The notes under the pieces were generated by a model. It was not told the origin of the DNA. It saw only the letters and a list, made by a program, of their open reading frames with translations, and searched no databases. The position numbers and the translations under genes were made by a program. From assembly GCA_052161645.1 (NCBI GenBank), contig CP197414.1: DNA of 64,000 nucleotides; one strand, given 5' to 3'. How positions within the stretch are numbered: position 1 is the first letter of the stretch; every line of letters starts with the position of its first letter. This document shows positions 62,156 to 64,000 of the stretch, piece after piece. This DNA comes from Laterigemmans sp052161645. Lineage in GTDB: Bacteria; Planctomycetota; Planctomycetia; Pirellulales; Pirellulaceae.

Positions 62156-62701
62156 ATGCTAGCTACGCTGCGGACCCGCGGACTGTCAGTCATCTTGTTG
62201 CTCTTGGCTCCAGCCCTCTTCGCGTCCACCACTTGGGGCCAACGCCCCGCCCAGAGGCCCACTCCGGAAGAAATATTGGCCGCGGAAGAGGATCCTCGCG
62301 CCGCTCGCCGATTGCCCAAACGCAAGTCGGACATCACTTTCGATGAACTAGCGTTTGACATCGAGAAGGACGGTAAATTTGAACGCGAGATGTTAACCGA
62401 AGAGATCGAAGCACTTCACGATCGCGAAATCAAAATTCGCGGCTTCATTCTGCCAGCTTCAGTTATGCAACTGAAGAACATCAAGAAGTTTGTCTTGGTG
62501 CGAGACAATCAGGAATGCTGTTTTGGGCCAGGCGCCGCCCTGTATGATTGCATCATTGTGCAAATGAAAGGCGAGGCTCGAGCCGAATTCACCACTCGTC
62601 CCGTCGCCGTGAAGGGCAAATTCAAAATCAAAGAATTTAAGTACCCCGGAGATGAAGGGCACTACGCGATCTACTCGATGGAAGCGACCGAAGTCGAATA
62701 G
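62156..62701 (+). CDS. Exported DUF3299-like protein
   Basis: 181 residues, signal peptide (LSVILLLLAPALFASTTWGQ). The domain reads EIKIRGFILPASVMQLK, KKFVLVRDNQECCFGPG (CCFG at 121-124) and IVQMKGEARAEF, in good agreement with the preceding paralogue. The Cys pair may bind metal. Last gene of the apparent operon 57433-62701. Confidence 0.85.
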   Translation: MLATLRTRGLSVILLLLAPALFASTTWGQRPAQRPTPEEILAAEEDPRAARRLPKRKSDITFDELAFDIEKDGKFEREMLTEEIEALHDREIKIRGFILPASVMQLKNIKKFVLVRDNQECCFGPGAALYDCIIVQMKGEARAEFTTRPVAVKGKFKIKEFKYPGDEGHYAIYSMEATEVE

Positions 62702-62759
62702 TTCGCCTGAGAAATGCCGCTCCCGGCCAGCTTGGTTGTTCCAGCTCAGCGACTCTCAC

Positions 62760-63215
62760 TTAATGATCACGCGGGCGGAGCTGGCAGAACAGCGCCTTTT
62801 TTTGATCGGGCAGCGAGTAATCAAAGCCGCAGCCGCGAAGAAAATCTTCGCTGGAGGAAATCGCTAAGACTTCCATCACATCCAATTCGCGGGCTCGTTC
62901 CAAACAGAGAATCACCAACCGTTTGCCGATGCCGCGCCCTTGAAATCCTTCGCTGACGGCTAACGACTGGATTTCGGCCAATTTCCGGTTGTAAATTTCG
63001 ATCGCGGAAAAGCCAATAATTTGGCCCTCCAGTTCTGCCACAAAGCCGTGTTTAATCAACAGCAATAGCTCGGCCGCCGAACGTCGCAGCAGCTTGCGAG
63101 CCGTGGCAAAGGGAGCCAACATCTCCAACAGTGGTTCAACGTCCGCCGGCGTGGCCTGACGGTAGACGATGTTGGCTGGGGCGGGAAGGGGCTTAGGGGA
63201 AGCTGAGTGATCCAT
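62760..63215 (-). CDS. GNAT-family N-acetyltransferase (ArgA-like)
   Basis: 151 residues. Acetyl-CoA-binding motif with EIQSLAVSEGFQGRGIGKRLV (Q/RxxGxG/A type) and a helix ending with ARELDVMEVLAISS. The sequence resembles the acetyltransferase domain of N-acetylglutamate synthase, which would start arginine synthesis, but many GNAT enzymes share this layout. It lies on the same strand as, and 7 bases after, aroE. Confidence 0.88.
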   Translation of the reverse strand: MDHSASPKPLPAPANIVYRQATPADVEPLLEMLAPFATARKLLRRSAAELLLLIKHGFVAELEGQIIGFSAIEIYNRKLAEIQSLAVSEGFQGRGIGKRLVILCLERARELDVMEVLAISSSEDFLRGCGFDYSLPDQKKALFCQLRPRDH

Positions 63216-63222
63216 CGATTAC

Positions 63223-64000
63223 TTACACGGACGCTTGATCAGCGTGCCCCTCATCATCATGTCGGTTAATATTCAGCCGCACCGGGTTGGTGGCCAACTT
63301 GAGGGCATCGCGCATCAAATCAATCGGCGCATCGCGATCGGTGAACAAGCGATACTGATAAGCGGCTTGGCGAACAAACATTTCCACGCCCGTGATTGTG
63401 GTGCAGCCGACTTGATGTGCGTTCTTTACCAGCAACGTACGTTCAGGATTATAGATCGTCTCAAAGACCACAGTTTTTGGATTAAGCGACTCGGCGCGGA
63501 AGGGGGTGTTGTCCAAATCGGGGTGCATGCCGACCGGTGTACCGTTGACCAAGAGATCAACCTGCGGTTCGTGTCGCTTGTCCCACATCACGGTATCTCC
63601 GCCAATTTCTTCGGCTAAGGCATGAGCCCGCTCGTGCGTGCGACTGGAAATCGTGACCGCAACGCCCTTTTGGTGCAATCCCCAGCCGATTGCTCGACTG
63701 ACACCACCCGCTCCCAAGATCAAAGCCCGTTTGCCCATCCATGGCAACTCTTCGTGTGGAGAAGTGGGAAAGACTTTGGCAATGCACTCCATGGCGGCCC
63801 GATAGTCGGTATTGTAACCAAGCCGTTGATCACCATCGAAGACGATGGTGTTGATTGCGCCGATCCCGCTCGCGGCTGCTTCGGCTTGTGTCATCAAATC
63901 CAACGCGTACTCTTTGTGCGGAATCGTAACGCTCAGCCCTCGAATCCCCAAACCGGGCGCGGCCTTGATGAATTGCTCGAGATCTTGAATGGGAACTTGA
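63223..64000 (-). CDS. aroE: Shikimate dehydrogenase (5' end cut by window edge)
   Basis: The minus-strand frame is open from the right edge, so the N-terminus is missing. Visible motifs are GLSVTIPHK, the catalytic Lys region, GAINTIV, GYNTDYRAAM, the NADP loop LILGAGGVSRAIGWGL, LVNGTPVGMHPD and the end of the domain TITGVEMFVRQA. It reduces 3-dehydroshikimate in the shikimate pathway. The N-terminal part could carry a fused 3-dehydroquinase, as in some planctomycetes; this cannot be seen here. The ArgA-like gene follows closely. Confidence 0.93.
   Translation of the reverse strand, partial: QVPIQDLEQFIKAAPGLGIRGLSVTIPHKEYALDLMTQAEAAASGIGAINTIVFDGDQRLGYNTDYRAAMECIAKVFPTSPHEELPWMGKRALILGAGGVSRAIGWGLHQKGVAVTISSRTHERAHALAEEIGGDTVMWDKRHEPQVDLLVNGTPVGMHPDLDNTPFRAESLNPKTVVFETIYNPERTLLVKNAHQVGCTTITGVEMFVRQAAYQYRLFTDRDAPIDLMRDALKLATNPVRLNINRHDDEGHADQASV

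Overview
The window reads as a piece of a planctomycete chromosome, most likely Pirellulales/Pirellulaceae. The evidence is the set of gene families rather than any single marker: a DUF1549/DUF1553 cytochrome-like protein followed by a DUF1501 protein, a DUF1559 pseudopilin, a DUF1080 protein, a CBM9-like protein, twin-arginine-exported Gfo/Idh/MocA and xylose-isomerase-like proteins, and ECF sigma factors paired with membrane Ser/Thr kinases. No rRNA, tRNA, CRISPR array or intact mobile element was found.

Layout. 1-2.7 kb: a truncated lipoprotein gene, an exported protein with an FKBP-like C-terminus, and a 1.4-kb stretch without an intact gene that holds a cluster of GTTATCCC hairpins and a decayed WD40 gene fragment. 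2.7-11.1 kb: proB, purF, an HtrA-type protease, a ThrE-like exporter, a sugar isomerase-like protein and a DUF1080 protein. 11.1-20.5 kb: a CBM9-like protein, 2-oxoacid:ferredoxin oxidoreductase (korA/korB, with a perfect 18-bp inverted repeat between them and a terminator after them), a Gfo/Idh/MocA oxidoreductase and a fused HyuA/HyuB hydantoinase/5-oxoprolinase, ending in a three-copy 73-bp tandem repeat. 20.7-28.9 kb: two ECF sigma/Ser-Thr kinase pairs with a TolC-like gene between them. 29-36.7 kb: a redoxin-like protein, DUF1549/1553 and DUF1501 proteins (+ strand), then a PQQ-propeller protein, a DUF1559 pseudopilin and a small lipoprotein (- strand). 36.7-38 kb: an Nramp-related transporter without the usual metal-binding motif.

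38.2-54.4 kb is the most unusual part. Seven consecutive, mostly overlapping or abutting genes all encode exported amidohydrolase-like proteins (two are internal duplications, so nine amidohydrolase units), followed by an exported tricorn-type protease. Only one unit, at 46244-47560, keeps the HxH and the other metal-binding residues; in the other eight the HxH site is replaced by unrelated residues. This looks like a co-translated set of pseudoenzymes around one enzyme and a peptidase.

54.4-64 kb: a DrrAB-like ABC exporter, a NUDIX hydrolase, smpB, a LolD/MacB-like ABC transporter whose permease has a His-rich loop, followed by a CPFC-motif protein and two DUF3299-like proteins (a candidate metal-handling locus), then an acetyltransferase and the 3' part of aroE, which runs off the right edge.
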